From positions 39,065 to 103,064 of the forward strand of contig CBDCRK010000034.1 in the NCBI GenBank assembly GCA_965220955.1: a stretch of 64,000 nt of DNA, in the 5' to 3' direction. Under the pieces are notes generated by a model, which worked only from the letters and a program-made list of their open reading frames with translations, ran no database searches and was not told where the DNA came from. The first letter of the stretch is position 1. Each line of letters starts with the position of its first letter. This DNA is from CBDCRK01 sp965220955. GTDB lineage: Bacteria > Desulfobacterota > Binatia > Bin18 > CBDCRK01. Both the position numbers and the translations under genes were made by a program. Positions 26,866-35,658 of this stretch are shown in pieces.

Positions 26866-27295
26866 CTTTCTCCTTCTTATCGAGCACTGTGGCAATATGA
26901 TCAAGGATACCGTTAACAAACGGTGGCGAGTCTTCAGTGCCATAGCGCCTGGCGATTTCTACTGCTTCGTTGATGACCACGCTAGCAGGGATGTCAGGAC
27001 AGCAAAGCACCTCGTAAGTTGCCACCCGCAGAACATTTATATCAACCCTAGCGATCCGTCCCAGTCGCCAGTGCTCCGCACTGTTGGCAATGAGCTTGTC
27101 GATTCTTTCCCGCTCACGCCATACCCCTTCGACCAGCTCAACAGCAAAATCTTTGGCTCCGGGCTGGATGGCTCCGGGTTGGCTCTCAAAGTTCTCCCAG
27201 AAGATTGCTAGAGCCCCATTCAGCTCCTGTCCGGTTATATCGATCTGGTAGAGAATTTGCAGAGCCAGCTCCCTGCCTCTACGTCTTGTTCCCAC
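26849..27295 (-). CDS. nusB: Transcription antitermination factor NusB
   Basis: 148 residues, all-helical NusB family: RRRGRELALQILYQIDIT at the N-terminus, DKLIANSAEHWRLGRIARVD in the middle, and NEAVEIARRYGTEDSPPFVNG near the end. It acts with NusE (S10) at boxA in rRNA antitermination. It lies 23 bases after ribH, a common pairing in many bacteria. Confidence 0.95.
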   Translation of the reverse strand: MGTRRRGRELALQILYQIDITGQELNGALAIFWENFESQPGAIQPGAKDFAVELVEGVWRERERIDKLIANSAEHWRLGRIARVDINVLRVATYEVLCCPDIPASVVINEAVEIARRYGTEDSPPFVNGILDHIATVLDKKEKDGAQI

Positions 27296-27317
27296 GTTAT
27301 CCTAGTTATCCTAACGG

Positions 27318-27785
27318 TTATCCTAATGCCCGGGCCACATTGACCATTTCGATAGCTGCAACAGCAGCCTCAAAGCCTTTGTTTCCCTGCTTGGCACCGG
27401 CTCGGTCAATCGCCTGCTCCACCGTTTCCGTAGTGAGTACGCCGAAAGAGACCGGAAGCCCAGAAGTGAGCATGATTTCTCTAATCCCCTGAGTCATAGC
27501 TGAGGCAATGTATTCATCGTGCGGAGTCTCACCCTTGATTACTGCTCCCAAACAGATGAGGGCATCATACTTACCAGTCACAGCTAGCTTTTTGGCAAAG
27601 AGCGGAATATCAAACGCCCCCGGCACCAGCACAACATCGATATCCTCCTCCTGCGCACCATGACGACACAGAGCATCAAGCGCCCCATCCTTAAGCCGTT
27701 CGGTAACTATGCTGTTAAAGCGGGAAACGATTAGGCCAAACTTCATCCCGCTTGCATCTAGCTTGCCCGTGATCACCCGCACCAT
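27318..27785 (-). CDS. ribH: 6,7-dimethyl-8-ribityllumazine synthase
   Basis: 155 residues, RibH family, with SRFNSIVTERLKDGALD, VPGAFDIPLFAKKL and the catalytic-histidine segment KGETPHDEYIA (most homologues have HFDY where this has HDEY). It condenses 3,4-dihydroxy-2-butanone 4-phosphate with the pyrimidine intermediate made by RibA and RibD. It sits 12 bases after ribBA. Confidence 0.93.
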   Translation of the reverse strand: MVRVITGKLDASGMKFGLIVSRFNSIVTERLKDGALDALCRHGAQEEDIDVVLVPGAFDIPLFAKKLAVTGKYDALICLGAVIKGETPHDEYIASAMTQGIREIMLTSGLPVSFGVLTTETVEQAIDRAGAKQGNKGFEAAVAAIEMVNVARALG

Positions 27786-27796
27786 ACTTCCTCCGC

Positions 27797-29020
27797 TCAG
27801 AGGATAGTCTCTAACTCTGTAAAGAGATGCCCGAGCTTCTCTTTCTTGACTCGGAGGTAATGAATGTTACCTCGGTGAGGAGGAATCTCTAACGGCTGCC
27901 TTTCCACCACCTTGATCCCGTACCCTTCTAGACCAGTGATTTTTTGTGGGTTGTTGGTAAGGAGACGGACCTTCTTGACCCGTAGGTCCCGTAGGATCTG
28001 GGCACCAATACCATAGTCACGCAGGTCTTCTTTAAACCCGAGCTGGAGGTTGGCTTCAACTGTGTCGAGTCCTCGGTCTTGCAGGGCGTAAGCGCGAATC
28101 TTGTTAGCCAGGCCTATTCCCCTTCCTTCCTGGTGCATGTAGATAATGACCCCTTTCTTTTCCCGGGCCATGATCTCCACTGCTCGCTTGAGCTGATCCC
28201 CACAGTCGCATCGCTCCGAGCCAAACACATCGCCGGTAAGACATTGTGAGTGTACCCGTACAGTCAGCGTGTCTCGGGGACTAATTTTGCCCTTGATTAG
28301 CGCAAGGTGTTCATGGTTGTCCACATCGGTACGATAGACAATAGCATGAAACTCGCCGCCCAAGGGGATGATCATATCTGCCTCAGCCACCCGATAGACA
28401 AGAGATTCGGTACGCAGCCGGTACGCTATTAGGCTTGGTAAACTCACAATTTTGAAATCATGAAGCCGGGCAAACTCTGCCACATCCTCTTGCTGGGCGA
28501 GATCACCATCATCCCGCAAAATTGTACAGACTACTCCAGCCGGTTTCATTCCCCCTAGGCGAGCAAGATCCGCCACTCCCTCGGTGACCCCAATGCGGCC
28601 CAGCACTCCCCCGCGGTGAGCCTGTAGAGGAAAAACATGCCCCGGCATAACAATATCATCCGGTCCAGCTCCGTCCTCCATCACCACACTGACTGTTGTC
28701 GCCCGGTCATGAGCAGAGATACCAGTGGTGACACCATGACGTGCCTCAATCGAAGCACCAAACGCCCGTTGGGCCAGAGCCCAACCCTCATTGCCGAGCA
28801 TAGGAATGCCGAGCCTTCGCATTTTCTCCTCAGTGAGGACCAAACAAACAAGCCCCCTGGCATGAGTAGCCATAAAGTTGACGGTCTCAGGACTAATGTG
28901 CTCTGCAGCAATACAGAGGCTGGCTTCTCCTTTGCCTTCGTCATTGTCAATGAGAACAATCATTTTCCCCTGGCGAAGGTCGGCCAGGACTTCCTCAACC
29001 GGAGAGTTAGGTAATGGCAT
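27797..29020 (-). CDS. ribBA: RibBA: GTP cyclohydrolase II with a degenerate DHBP-synthase domain
   Basis: 407 residues from MPLPNSPVEEV, which has AAGGAG upstream; the longer frame to 29137 runs into ribD and is rejected. The C-terminal half (residues 210-407) is a normal GTP cyclohydrolase II: SQCLTGDVFGSERCDCGDQL carries the zinc cysteines and EGRGIGL the catalytic region. The N-terminal half has the RibB fold (RHGVTTGIS, GHVFPL), but key residues are changed: the acidic loop normally DRENEGD reads EGKGEAS (residues 28-34), the conserved GHTEA histidine is valine (145), and the CEIL glutamate is threonine (166). DHBP synthase activity is therefore unlikely. Confidence 0.9.
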   Translation of the reverse strand: MPLPNSPVEEVLADLRQGKMIVLIDNDEGKGEASLCIAAEHISPETVNFMATHARGLVCLVLTEEKMRRLGIPMLGNEGWALAQRAFGASIEARHGVTTGISAHDRATTVSVVMEDGAGPDDIVMPGHVFPLQAHRGGVLGRIGVTEGVADLARLGGMKPAGVVCTILRDDGDLAQQEDVAEFARLHDFKIVSLPSLIAYRLRTESLVYRVAEADMIIPLGGEFHAIVYRTDVDNHEHLALIKGKISPRDTLTVRVHSQCLTGDVFGSERCDCGDQLKRAVEIMAREKKGVIIYMHQEGRGIGLANKIRAYALQDRGLDTVEANLQLGFKEDLRDYGIGAQILRDLRVKKVRLLTNNPQKITGLEGYGIKVVERQPLEIPPHRGNIHYLRVKKEKLGHLFTELETIL

Positions 29021-29037
29021 GGTTATAGTCTCCTTGC

Positions 29038-30138
29038 TTAAAGAATGTATCCGCTGATGACCACATCTTCTCCTAACCGTTCCATCTCTATTGTATGGAC
29101 TTTGATGGCACGAGCAACTCTGGGGATTTTTAACCATCCAACCATTTCTTTCCCCTCCCCTCCCAAGAGCTTGGGGGCGTAGAAAAAAAGCACCTTATCT
29201 ACTGCTCCCGCTCGTAGAGCAGCAGCAGCGATCTCGGCTCCTCCCTCGATCATCACACTCTTTATTCCCCGCTTTGCCAATTCGCGCAGGAGTCGAGAAA
29301 AGGTCACTTTTTCCTCCGGCCCAGGTAAAGAGAGCACCTCAGCCCCACATTGTTCAAGGAGGCGAATTTTTCGATTCGGCTTCTTGACTGCGGTCACTAC
29401 CAATGTAGGCACGGTTAAGGGCTGGGCAATCACCTGCGCCTGAGGCGTAATTCTCAGTCTGCCATCGAGGATTATGCGCAAAGGGTCCCTGCCCCCCCTT
29501 ATCCGACAAGTCAGCCTGGGGTTATCCCTCCGCACTGTCTCCGCCCCTACAAGCACCGCGTCCACCTGATTGCGCAGCCGATGTACAAAACGACGCGACG
29601 CTTCCCCACTGATCCATCGGGCATCCCCGCTGGCAGCAGCGATTTTACCATCGAGTGATGCGGCCAGCTTTAAGATCACAAACGGGCGGCCTTTGCCCAC
29701 GAACGTACAAAAATCTTCGTTGAGCCGCTCACAGGCCTCCTTCAACACTCCTAGCTTTACTTCTATCCCTGCCTGCCGGAGACGTTTTATGCCCTTTCCC
29801 TGCACTAGTGGGTTTGGGTCCACCATACCTACTACCACCCGCCGAAGACGGGCGGCGATCACTGCCTCGGTACACGGTGGGGTCTTACCGTAGTGCGAAC
29901 AGGGTTCGAGGTTCACGTACAGTATGGCTCCACGTGCCACTTCCCCCGCTGCTCGCAACGCTTCAACTTCAGCATGGGGCGCACCAGCACGACGATGAAA
30001 CCCGCAACTAATTACCTTTCCGGCTTTGACAATAACTGCACCAACGGCCGGGTTGGGACTGGTACGACCCACCCCCTTAGCAGCAAGTTCTAAGGCGAGC
30101 CGCATAAAAATATAGTCCTGTTCCTCTCTTTTACTCAC
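29038..30138 (-). CDS. ribD: Bifunctional deaminase/reductase RibD
   Basis: 366 residues. N-terminal zinc deaminase: HAEVEAL near residue 55 and the PCSHYGKTPPC motif near residue 80. C-terminal reductase: KLAASLDGKIAA near residue 158, the MIEGGAEIAAAAL segment and the final PKLLGG. It performs the second and third steps of riboflavin synthesis. GTG start overlaps the nrdR stop (GTGA). Only 17 bases separate it from ribBA, so the riboflavin synthase gene (ribE) that often lies between them is absent here. Confidence 0.94.
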   Translation of the reverse strand: MSKREEQDYIFMRLALELAAKGVGRTSPNPAVGAVIVKAGKVISCGFHRRAGAPHAEVEALRAAGEVARGAILYVNLEPCSHYGKTPPCTEAVIAARLRRVVVGMVDPNPLVQGKGIKRLRQAGIEVKLGVLKEACERLNEDFCTFVGKGRPFVILKLAASLDGKIAAASGDARWISGEASRRFVHRLRNQVDAVLVGAETVRRDNPRLTCRIRGGRDPLRIILDGRLRITPQAQVIAQPLTVPTLVVTAVKKPNRKIRLLEQCGAEVLSLPGPEEKVTFSRLLRELAKRGIKSVMIEGGAEIAAAALRAGAVDKVLFFYAPKLLGGEGKEMVGWLKIPRVARAIKVHTIEMERLGEDVVISGYIL

Positions 30139-30647
30139 GCTGGGGGATGCATCCTCGCCCGGGCGCTAGTAGGCTCCTGGCGTCGGTTTGTACGGCGCCC
30201 CGTACCTAGCTCTTTGAGCTCTCGCATAAACGCATCCAGGTCTGGAAAAGAGCGATAGACCGAAGCAAAGCGTACATAGGCTACCTTGTCGAGGTCGTGG
30301 AGTTGTCGCATTACCTCTTCACCAATGACCGAACTGGGGATCTCTTTTTCTCCTTTCTCCTGGAGATACCGCTCGACTCGATCCGCCACCTCCTCAATGA
30401 CCCCCGTGCTTACCGGCCGCTTCTCACAGGCCTTTCTTAAACCGATAATGATTTTCATACGGTTAAACACCTCGCGTCGCCCGTCCTTTTTTACCACCAA
30501 AGGCAGGATCTCCTCCACCCGCTCATACGTGGTAAAGCGGCGCTCACAACGCAGGCACCCCCGCCTCCGCCGGATAACGTTGCCATCACGCCCCAGGCGA
30601 GAGTCAATCACTTTATTCTCTAACTCATGACAAAATGGGCACTTCAT
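30135..30647 (-). CDS. nrdR: Transcriptional repressor NrdR
   Basis: 170 residues. N-terminal zinc ribbon CPFC ... CLRCERRFTTYERVE, then an ATP-cone domain from about residue 48 (PLVVKKDGRREVFNRMKIIIGL), the full NrdR layout. It represses ribonucleotide reductase genes in response to ATP/dATP. About 20 residues at the C-terminus (GTGRRTNRRQEPTSARAR) extend past the usual end. The position between glyA and ribD is conserved in many bacteria. No NrdR box was recognised locally. Confidence 0.95.
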   Translation of the reverse strand: MKCPFCHELENKVIDSRLGRDGNVIRRRRGCLRCERRFTTYERVEEILPLVVKKDGRREVFNRMKIIIGLRKACEKRPVSTGVIEEVADRVERYLQEKGEKEIPSSVIGEEVMRQLHDLDKVAYVRFASVYRSFPDLDAFMRELKELGTGRRTNRRQEPTSARARMHPPA

Positions 30648-30657
30648 AGGCTCAATA

Positions 30658-30728
30658 AGCTATCAGCCACCAACTTTAATGTATCCATCTTTATCTCTGC
30701 TGCTGATGGCTGACGGCTGATCGCTATA
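30658..30728. repeat. GCTGA-type repeats between glyA and nrdR
   Basis: AGCTATCAGCC at the left and GCTGATGGCTGACGGCTGATCGC at the right. The glyA stop codon TAG (minus strand 30724-30726) is inside the right-hand cluster. Confidence 0.7.
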
Positions 30729-31980
30729 GATGGCTCAACCTATGGTTATAAACCGGAAACTGTTTGCATAAGTCCCTCACTTCATCCCCAATAGTAGTAA
30801 GGGCTCTGTTGTCTCCTACTTTCTGCAGGGCGCGGTATATTAGGTCAGCAATGACCTCCATCTCTTTCTCCCTCATCCCTCGAGTGGTTACGGCCGGGGT
30901 ACCGAGGCGAATACCACTGGTCACAAAGGGGGGACGGGGATCAAAAGGAATAGCGTTTCTGTTGACTGTGATCCCAGCCATTTCGAGGGTTTCCTGTGAC
31001 ATTTTCCCTGTCAGTTCCGTTTCCCGTAAATCTACCAGCATAAGGTGGTTATCAGTTCCACCCGAGACCAATCGTAAACCTTTGTGGGTGAGTTTGGAGG
31101 CAAGTACCTTAGCATTCTTGACAATCTGGCGCTGGTAAGCGGCAAACTCTGGGGTCATCGCCTCTCTGAAGGCCACCGCTTTGGCAGCAATGATATGCAT
31201 GAGTGGCCCCCCCTGACTGCCGGGAAAAACTGAGGAAGAGAGGCGCTTGGCGTAGGCTTCCTTACCCATGATCAGGCCACCCCTAGGGCCGCGCAGGGTT
31301 TTGTGCGTAGTAGTCGTCACAAACTCCGCATGCGGCACGGGCGAGGAGTGGATACCCGCAACCACCAAACCGGCAAAGTGGGCGATATCTGCCATCACCA
31401 CCGCACCAATCTCATCCGCCACCTGACGGAAGGGAAGAAAGTCAATCTCCCGAGGATAGGCGCTATAGCCCACTACGATCATCTTGGGTTGATGTTGGCG
31501 AGCTAAGGCTGCCATTCCCTCATAGTCGAGCCGCTCATCTTCTCGGCGCACTCCGTAAGGGATGACACGGAAGAAACGGCCAGAGAAGTTCACCGGACTA
31601 CCATGGGTTAAGTGACCGCCATGGGAGAGGTCCATGCTTAAAATTGTATCCCCCGGTTCAAGCTGAGAGAAATAAACCGCCATGTTCGCCTGTGAGCCCG
31701 AATGGGGCTGAACATTGACATACTCTGCCCCAAAGAGGGTCTTGGCCCGTTCAATGGCAAGCTGCTCCACAATGTCTATGTGCTCGCATCCCCCATAGTA
31801 GCGTTTACCTGGGTATCCCTCGGCATATTTGTTGGTAAGCACTGACCCCTGAGCCTCCAGTACCGCCTCACTCACTATGTTTTCAGAAGCGATCAGTTCC
31901 AGATTGTGCTCCTGCCTAGCCGTTTCTTGATGGATAGCAGTGTGGATTTCCGGGTCTACCCCTGCAAGGTGGCTACTCAT
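30724..31980 (-). CDS. glyA: Serine hydroxymethyltransferase
   Basis: 418 residues, PLP fold-type I. The PLP lysine lies in VTTTTHKTLRGPRGG near residue 230; EGYPGKRYYGG and QPHSGSQAN are also conserved. It interconverts serine and glycine with tetrahydrofolate and supplies one-carbon units. Runs of GCTGA repeats flank both ends, so it may be transcribed apart from acpP upstream. Order with nrdR and ribD is the usual one. Confidence 0.96.
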   Translation of the reverse strand: MSSHLAGVDPEIHTAIHQETARQEHNLELIASENIVSEAVLEAQGSVLTNKYAEGYPGKRYYGGCEHIDIVEQLAIERAKTLFGAEYVNVQPHSGSQANMAVYFSQLEPGDTILSMDLSHGGHLTHGSPVNFSGRFFRVIPYGVRREDERLDYEGMAALARQHQPKMIVVGYSAYPREIDFLPFRQVADEIGAVVMADIAHFAGLVVAGIHSSPVPHAEFVTTTTHKTLRGPRGGLIMGKEAYAKRLSSSVFPGSQGGPLMHIIAAKAVAFREAMTPEFAAYQRQIVKNAKVLASKLTHKGLRLVSGGTDNHLMLVDLRETELTGKMSQETLEMAGITVNRNAIPFDPRPPFVTSGIRLGTPAVTTRGMREKEMEVIADLIYRALQKVGDNRALTTIGDEVRDLCKQFPVYNHRLSHL

Positions 31981-32003
31981 GGTTTCTTCCTATTATGGAC
32001 GTT

Positions 32004-32150
32004 CGGCCATTAGCGGTCGGTTATAACGATCAGCCGTCCGCTATCAGCAGAAAAGGTGAGGTAAGGATGCATTTAAAATCACTTTCTTCCTCATCCTAAA
32101 GAGCAATAGCCGGTCGCTGACGGCTGATAGCTTTATTGCCCGATCGCTAA
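32004..32150. repeat. GCTGA-type repeats filling the acpP-glyA gap
   Basis: Several GCTGATCGTT / CGGCTGATAGC units at 32004-32050 and 32105-32136 occupy most of the 182-base gap. In related gene orders fabF sits here; no trace of it is visible. Confidence 0.65.
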
Positions 32151-32162
32151 ATTCTCACCTTT

Positions 32163-32402
32163 TTACTTGTGACGTTCAATATAGCCGACCAAGTCCTGGA
32201 CCGTGCGGATCTTTTCCGCATCCTCATCCGAGACCTCCATGTCATACTCTTCTTCAAGGGCCATCACCAATTCAACAATGTCCAGTGAATCAGCCCCCAG
32301 ATCCTCAATAAAAGAAGCATCTGGCCGTACCTCTTCCTCACTGAGTCCCAGTTGCTCACAAATGATTTCTTTCACTCGTGCCTCGATTGTTTCTGCTGCC
32401 AT
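32163..32402 (-). CDS. acpP: Acyl carrier protein
   Basis: 79 residues, acidic, with the phosphopantetheine serine in GADSLDIVELVMALEEEY near residue 38. It carries growing acyl chains in fatty acid synthesis. AGGAGG precedes the ATG. It follows fabD by 57 bases with no fabG between them. Confidence 0.97.
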   Translation of the reverse strand: MAAETIEARVKEIICEQLGLSEEEVRPDASFIEDLGADSLDIVELVMALEEEYDMEVSDEDAEKIRTVQDLVGYIERHK

Positions 32403-32458
32403 ATGAACCTCCTCCTATCTTGGCCGATAGACCCAAAATACCAATTTTGCCATGCCGG

Positions 32459-33424
32459 TCAATGATTCCTCTCCTGCAACCCAAAGGCTGCTTGAACTTC
32501 CTTTAATGCCTGCGGGTCACCGACCGAGAAACAAGAAAGCCTGGGGCTAATTCGCTTGACCAGCCCGGCCAGGACTCGACCAGGACCAACCTCAACCATA
32601 TGGCTACAGCCGAGACTTTCTAGCTCTCTTATTGACTCCTCCCAACGTACCGGATTTGTTACCTGCTTAATAAGTAGCTCCTTAATCCGTGCTGCCTCCT
32701 GGTTCGCCTTAGCCTCAAGGTTAGTGACTATACCCATTCGCAGATCACGCACCTCAACACTCTCCAGTATCTTTGCCAACCCTGTAGCCACTGGGTTCAT
32801 AAGCGGACAATGAAAGGGAGCACTTACCGTCAACTCTACTACCCTTTTCGCCCCTCGCTCCTTAGCCAGAGCAACCGCCCGATGTACTGCTTCCCGATGA
32901 CCAGCAATAACGATTTGTCCCCCCCCATTGAGATTGGCTGGGGTAACGGTTTCTCCCTGGGCTACAGTTGTACAGGTATCCTCGACCTCTGCTTGCGAGA
33001 GACCAAAGATAGCTGCCATCGCCCCTTCTCCCACGCCGACCGCTTCCTGCATCAGCCTGCCTCGCTCGCGCACGACCACCAGGGCATCACGAAGCGTGAG
33101 TGCTCCTGCTGCCACCAGGGCAGTGTACTCGCCCAGACTGTGACCAGCTACGTATAAGGGTCGGAGTACCATCTCCTGTTCTAGCACGCGCAGAGCTGCC
33201 ACACTGGTAGCAAGGATAGCCGGTTGAGTATTCATGGTCAGCCGAAGGTCCTCCTCAGGACCATAAAAGCACAGCTGGGAAAGAGAGAACCCTAACACGG
33301 CATCGGCTTCGGCGTACACCTCATGCGCAGCAGTAAAAGTCTCGCTCAGCTCCTTCCCCATACCCACGATCTGCGATCCCTGTCCGGGAAAGAGAAAAGC
33401 AACGGTTTTCTTTTCCCCCTTCAT
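32459..33424 (-). CDS. fabD: Malonyl-CoA:ACP transacylase
   Basis: 321 residues. FLFPGQGSQIVGMGKEL at the start, the active-site serine in VAGHSLGEYTALVAAGAL near residue 94, and the partner histidine in SAPFHCPLM near residue 203. It loads malonate on ACP. The ATG overlaps the plsX stop (ATGA). In the common order fabH lies between plsX and fabD; here the two genes overlap directly. Confidence 0.96.
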   Translation of the reverse strand: MKGEKKTVAFLFPGQGSQIVGMGKELSETFTAAHEVYAEADAVLGFSLSQLCFYGPEEDLRLTMNTQPAILATSVAALRVLEQEMVLRPLYVAGHSLGEYTALVAAGALTLRDALVVVRERGRLMQEAVGVGEGAMAAIFGLSQAEVEDTCTTVAQGETVTPANLNGGGQIVIAGHREAVHRAVALAKERGAKRVVELTVSAPFHCPLMNPVATGLAKILESVEVRDLRMGIVTNLEAKANQEAARIKELLIKQVTNPVRWEESIRELESLGCSHMVEVGPGRVLAGLVKRISPRLSCFSVGDPQALKEVQAAFGLQERNH

Positions 33425-34536
33425 TCCTTCTTCTCCTCCCCAGCCGGAGCCTCATGATCCTCATGGGGTCCCTTAAATCGTTCCTTGAGCTGGCGCCATA
33501 ACCCTCGTCCCCGTTTAAGATCTATCGACAATCCCGCCATCTCCGATATGCCCTTGATTTCCTCAACAATCCGCTGGTTTACCTCATGACGCAAAGCTTC
33601 ATTTGCGACTCGAATAGCATTCTTAATCGCTTTAGGAGTAGAAGCCCCATGCGCAATAATAGTGATACCGTTGATACCGAGCAGTAGGGCTCCGCCGTAC
33701 TCAGCATAATCAAATCGGGTACGCATCCCGGCCAAAGACTTGCGCATGAGAAGATAAGCGAGCTTTCCCCGCAGGCTACTGGCAAAAAGGGTGCCAAGAC
33801 ATTCCAGGAAGAAACCCGCGAATCCCTCCATAGTTTTAAGAGCTACGTTGCCGGTAAAACCATCCGTTACCACCACATCTACCGTACCGGTGTTCAAGTC
33901 GCGCCCTTCAACATAACCAACATAATGCAAGGGAAGCTTCTCGAGCACCTCATGCGCCATGCGAGTTACCTCAATTCCTTTGGATTTCTCTTGCCCGTTG
34001 CTTAAAAGCCCTACCTGGGGAGAGGCAGTCCCCCGTACCAGCCGGGCATAAACCTCACCCATAACGGCAAACTGGACTAGGTGGAGCGGCTTACACTCTG
34101 TATTTGCCCCAGCGTCAAGGAGGCAGGTTTCCCCCCGAACGGTAGGAATCGGCGTGATAATGGCCGCACGATCAACCCCGGGCAAGCGGCCAAGCACGGT
34201 CAGACTGGTAGCTACAACCGCCCCGGAATTACCTGCACTGACCACGGCTCCGGCCTCACCTTCCTCTACCTGCTGAAAAGCCACACGGATAGAAGAGTCT
34301 TGTTTCTGCCGCAATGCGGCCACCGGGGATTCATCCATCGCCACTGTCTGCGGAGCATGCTTGATTGACACCAGCGAGAGGTGGGATCCGCCAACCCGGG
34401 CTATTTCCTGCTGGATCACCTCCTGATCGCCGACAAGAAGGACAGGAATGCCATATTCCTGCGCTGCTTGCACCGCTCCTTCTACTACCACCTGCGGCGC
34501 ATGGTCCCCTCCCATGGCATCAACCGCGACATGCAT
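33421..34536 (-). CDS. plsX: Phosphate acyltransferase PlsX
   Basis: 371 residues with the N-terminal VAVDAMGGDHAPQVVVEGA, the central LDAGANTECKP and the VTDGFTGNVALKT segments of PlsX. It converts acyl-ACP to acyl-phosphate for phospholipid synthesis. The C-terminal 40 residues are charged and not conserved. It follows rpmF by about 95 bases, the usual rpmF-plsX arrangement. Confidence 0.95.
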   Translation of the reverse strand: MHVAVDAMGGDHAPQVVVEGAVQAAQEYGIPVLLVGDQEVIQQEIARVGGSHLSLVSIKHAPQTVAMDESPVAALRQKQDSSIRVAFQQVEEGEAGAVVSAGNSGAVVATSLTVLGRLPGVDRAAIITPIPTVRGETCLLDAGANTECKPLHLVQFAVMGEVYARLVRGTASPQVGLLSNGQEKSKGIEVTRMAHEVLEKLPLHYVGYVEGRDLNTGTVDVVVTDGFTGNVALKTMEGFAGFFLECLGTLFASSLRGKLAYLLMRKSLAGMRTRFDYAEYGGALLLGINGITIIAHGASTPKAIKNAIRVANEALRHEVNQRIVEEIKGISEMAGLSIDLKRGRGLWRQLKERFKGPHEDHEAPAGEEKKE

Positions 34537-34630
34537 ATTCTTGCGTGTGGCTTATCGCCTGCAGGCTAGCAAGCGTAATAAGCGGACCATAGAGTTATAG
34601 ACCAATCTCATCTAGCCGCCAGCCCTGGAG

Positions 34631-34813
34631 CTACCCTTCTTTCGCCTCGATAAACTGCTTGCCCCGGTAATATCCGCAGTGAGGGCAGATTCGATGCGGC
34701 AGAGTCGGTTCCCCACAGTGAGAACAGGCGATCCACTGGGGAGCAACTAGAGCGTCATGCGCACGGCGTTTGTTACGTTTGGTACGAGAGGTCTTCCGTT
34801 TAGGAACCGGCAT
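34631..34813 (-). CDS. rpmF: 50S ribosomal protein L32
   Basis: 60 residues from MPVPKRKTSRTKRNKRRAHD; the longer frame to 35056 is an unlikely extension over the DUF177 gene. Four zinc cysteines are present in CSHCGE and CPHCGYYRG, so this is the zinc-binding form. AAGAGGAAG lies upstream of the ATG. Confidence 0.96.
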   Translation of the reverse strand: MPVPKRKTSRTKRNKRRAHDALVAPQWIACSHCGEPTLPHRICPHCGYYRGKQFIEAKEG

Positions 34814-34853
34814 AGTCATCTTCCTCTTGTATGTATGCTGGGCAGGGAAAGGA

Positions 34854-35384
34854 TTACTTGTTAACCTGCAGGGCGGCAAAAATCGCCAGTCGCGGGTCAT
34901 GCCACTCTTCCTGGCATTCGCATTGGTCCAGGTTAAGATTAATCCCACATCTAGGGCATAGCCCCTTGCACTCCTCACTGCACAAGGGGTAAGGGGATAG
35001 GGCGAGAACAACCTGCTCATGTATAAGGGGAGAAAGGTCAATCTCCTTCCCCGCATAAAAGCTCAACGCCAGATCATCACGAGTAAGCGCCACCTCCCGA
35101 CCCAAGTGACGCTGGGGAGAAAGAACAGAGGAAAACTCTCTAGTCATATGTAGAGAATACTCCTCCAAACAGCGGGCACAGATACCCAAAAGGTCACCTT
35201 CCACCTTGCCTGAAAAGAAGATATCCTCTGCTGAGCGATAATAAGAAATACTAACCAGCAGAGGAGAAAAGAATTGGTACTCTGTCTCCTCTCCCCTGGC
35301 GTATAGGCAGTTTAGCCCCTCTACCTCCTCTTGAAAAGTCTTATGCGTTGGCAGTGTTTTGACATCCTCAAGCAGGATCTTCAC
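34854..35384 (-). CDS. YceD/DUF177 family protein
   Basis: 176 residues. The CARCLEEY segment in the middle and CSEECKGLCPRCGINLNLDQC near the end are the cysteine pairs of the DUF177/YceD family, and the DPRLAIFAALQ ending is conserved. The family is almost always encoded just before rpmF, as here, and has been linked to 23S rRNA or large-subunit assembly. GTG start with GAGGAGG upstream. It is the first gene of the long minus-strand block, so the promoter must lie in the 274-base divergent gap to the aldolase. Confidence 0.9.
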   Translation of the reverse strand: MKILLEDVKTLPTHKTFQEEVEGLNCLYARGEETEYQFFSPLLVSISYYRSAEDIFFSGKVEGDLLGICARCLEEYSLHMTREFSSVLSPQRHLGREVALTRDDLALSFYAGKEIDLSPLIHEQVVLALSPYPLCSEECKGLCPRCGINLNLDQCECQEEWHDPRLAIFAALQVNK

Positions 35385-35658
35385 TGGCGCGTCCTCCTCA
35401 AGTAGACTACTTTATTATGAATAGTACAGTAAAGCAAGGTGGCAGGTAGCCGTCGTCAGCAATGTGTACACCCTCGTCTTGTGGAGGTAGGGTGTATCCT
35501 GTATTCGCTTGTTCTTGCTGAACGCTTACAGAGTAGACACCCTTGCCCTAAAGGTGTAAAGGGGCTCATAGCCAATAAGCAACAGGCAGAGGACTTCCTC
35601 GCACAACCCGTCAAGAGCACAAGACAAACACCCAAAGATAAGGGTCCAGGGTGGAATT

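Noticed and set aside
30648..30723. FMN riboswitch or other leader for the riboflavin genes
   Set aside because: No FMN-riboswitch motifs were seen upstream of nrdR-ribD; the gap is filled with GCTGA repeats.
34631..35056. 141-residue version of L32
   Set aside because: The extra 81 residues overlap the DUF177 gene and have no L32 similarity; the normal 60-residue protein starts at 34813.
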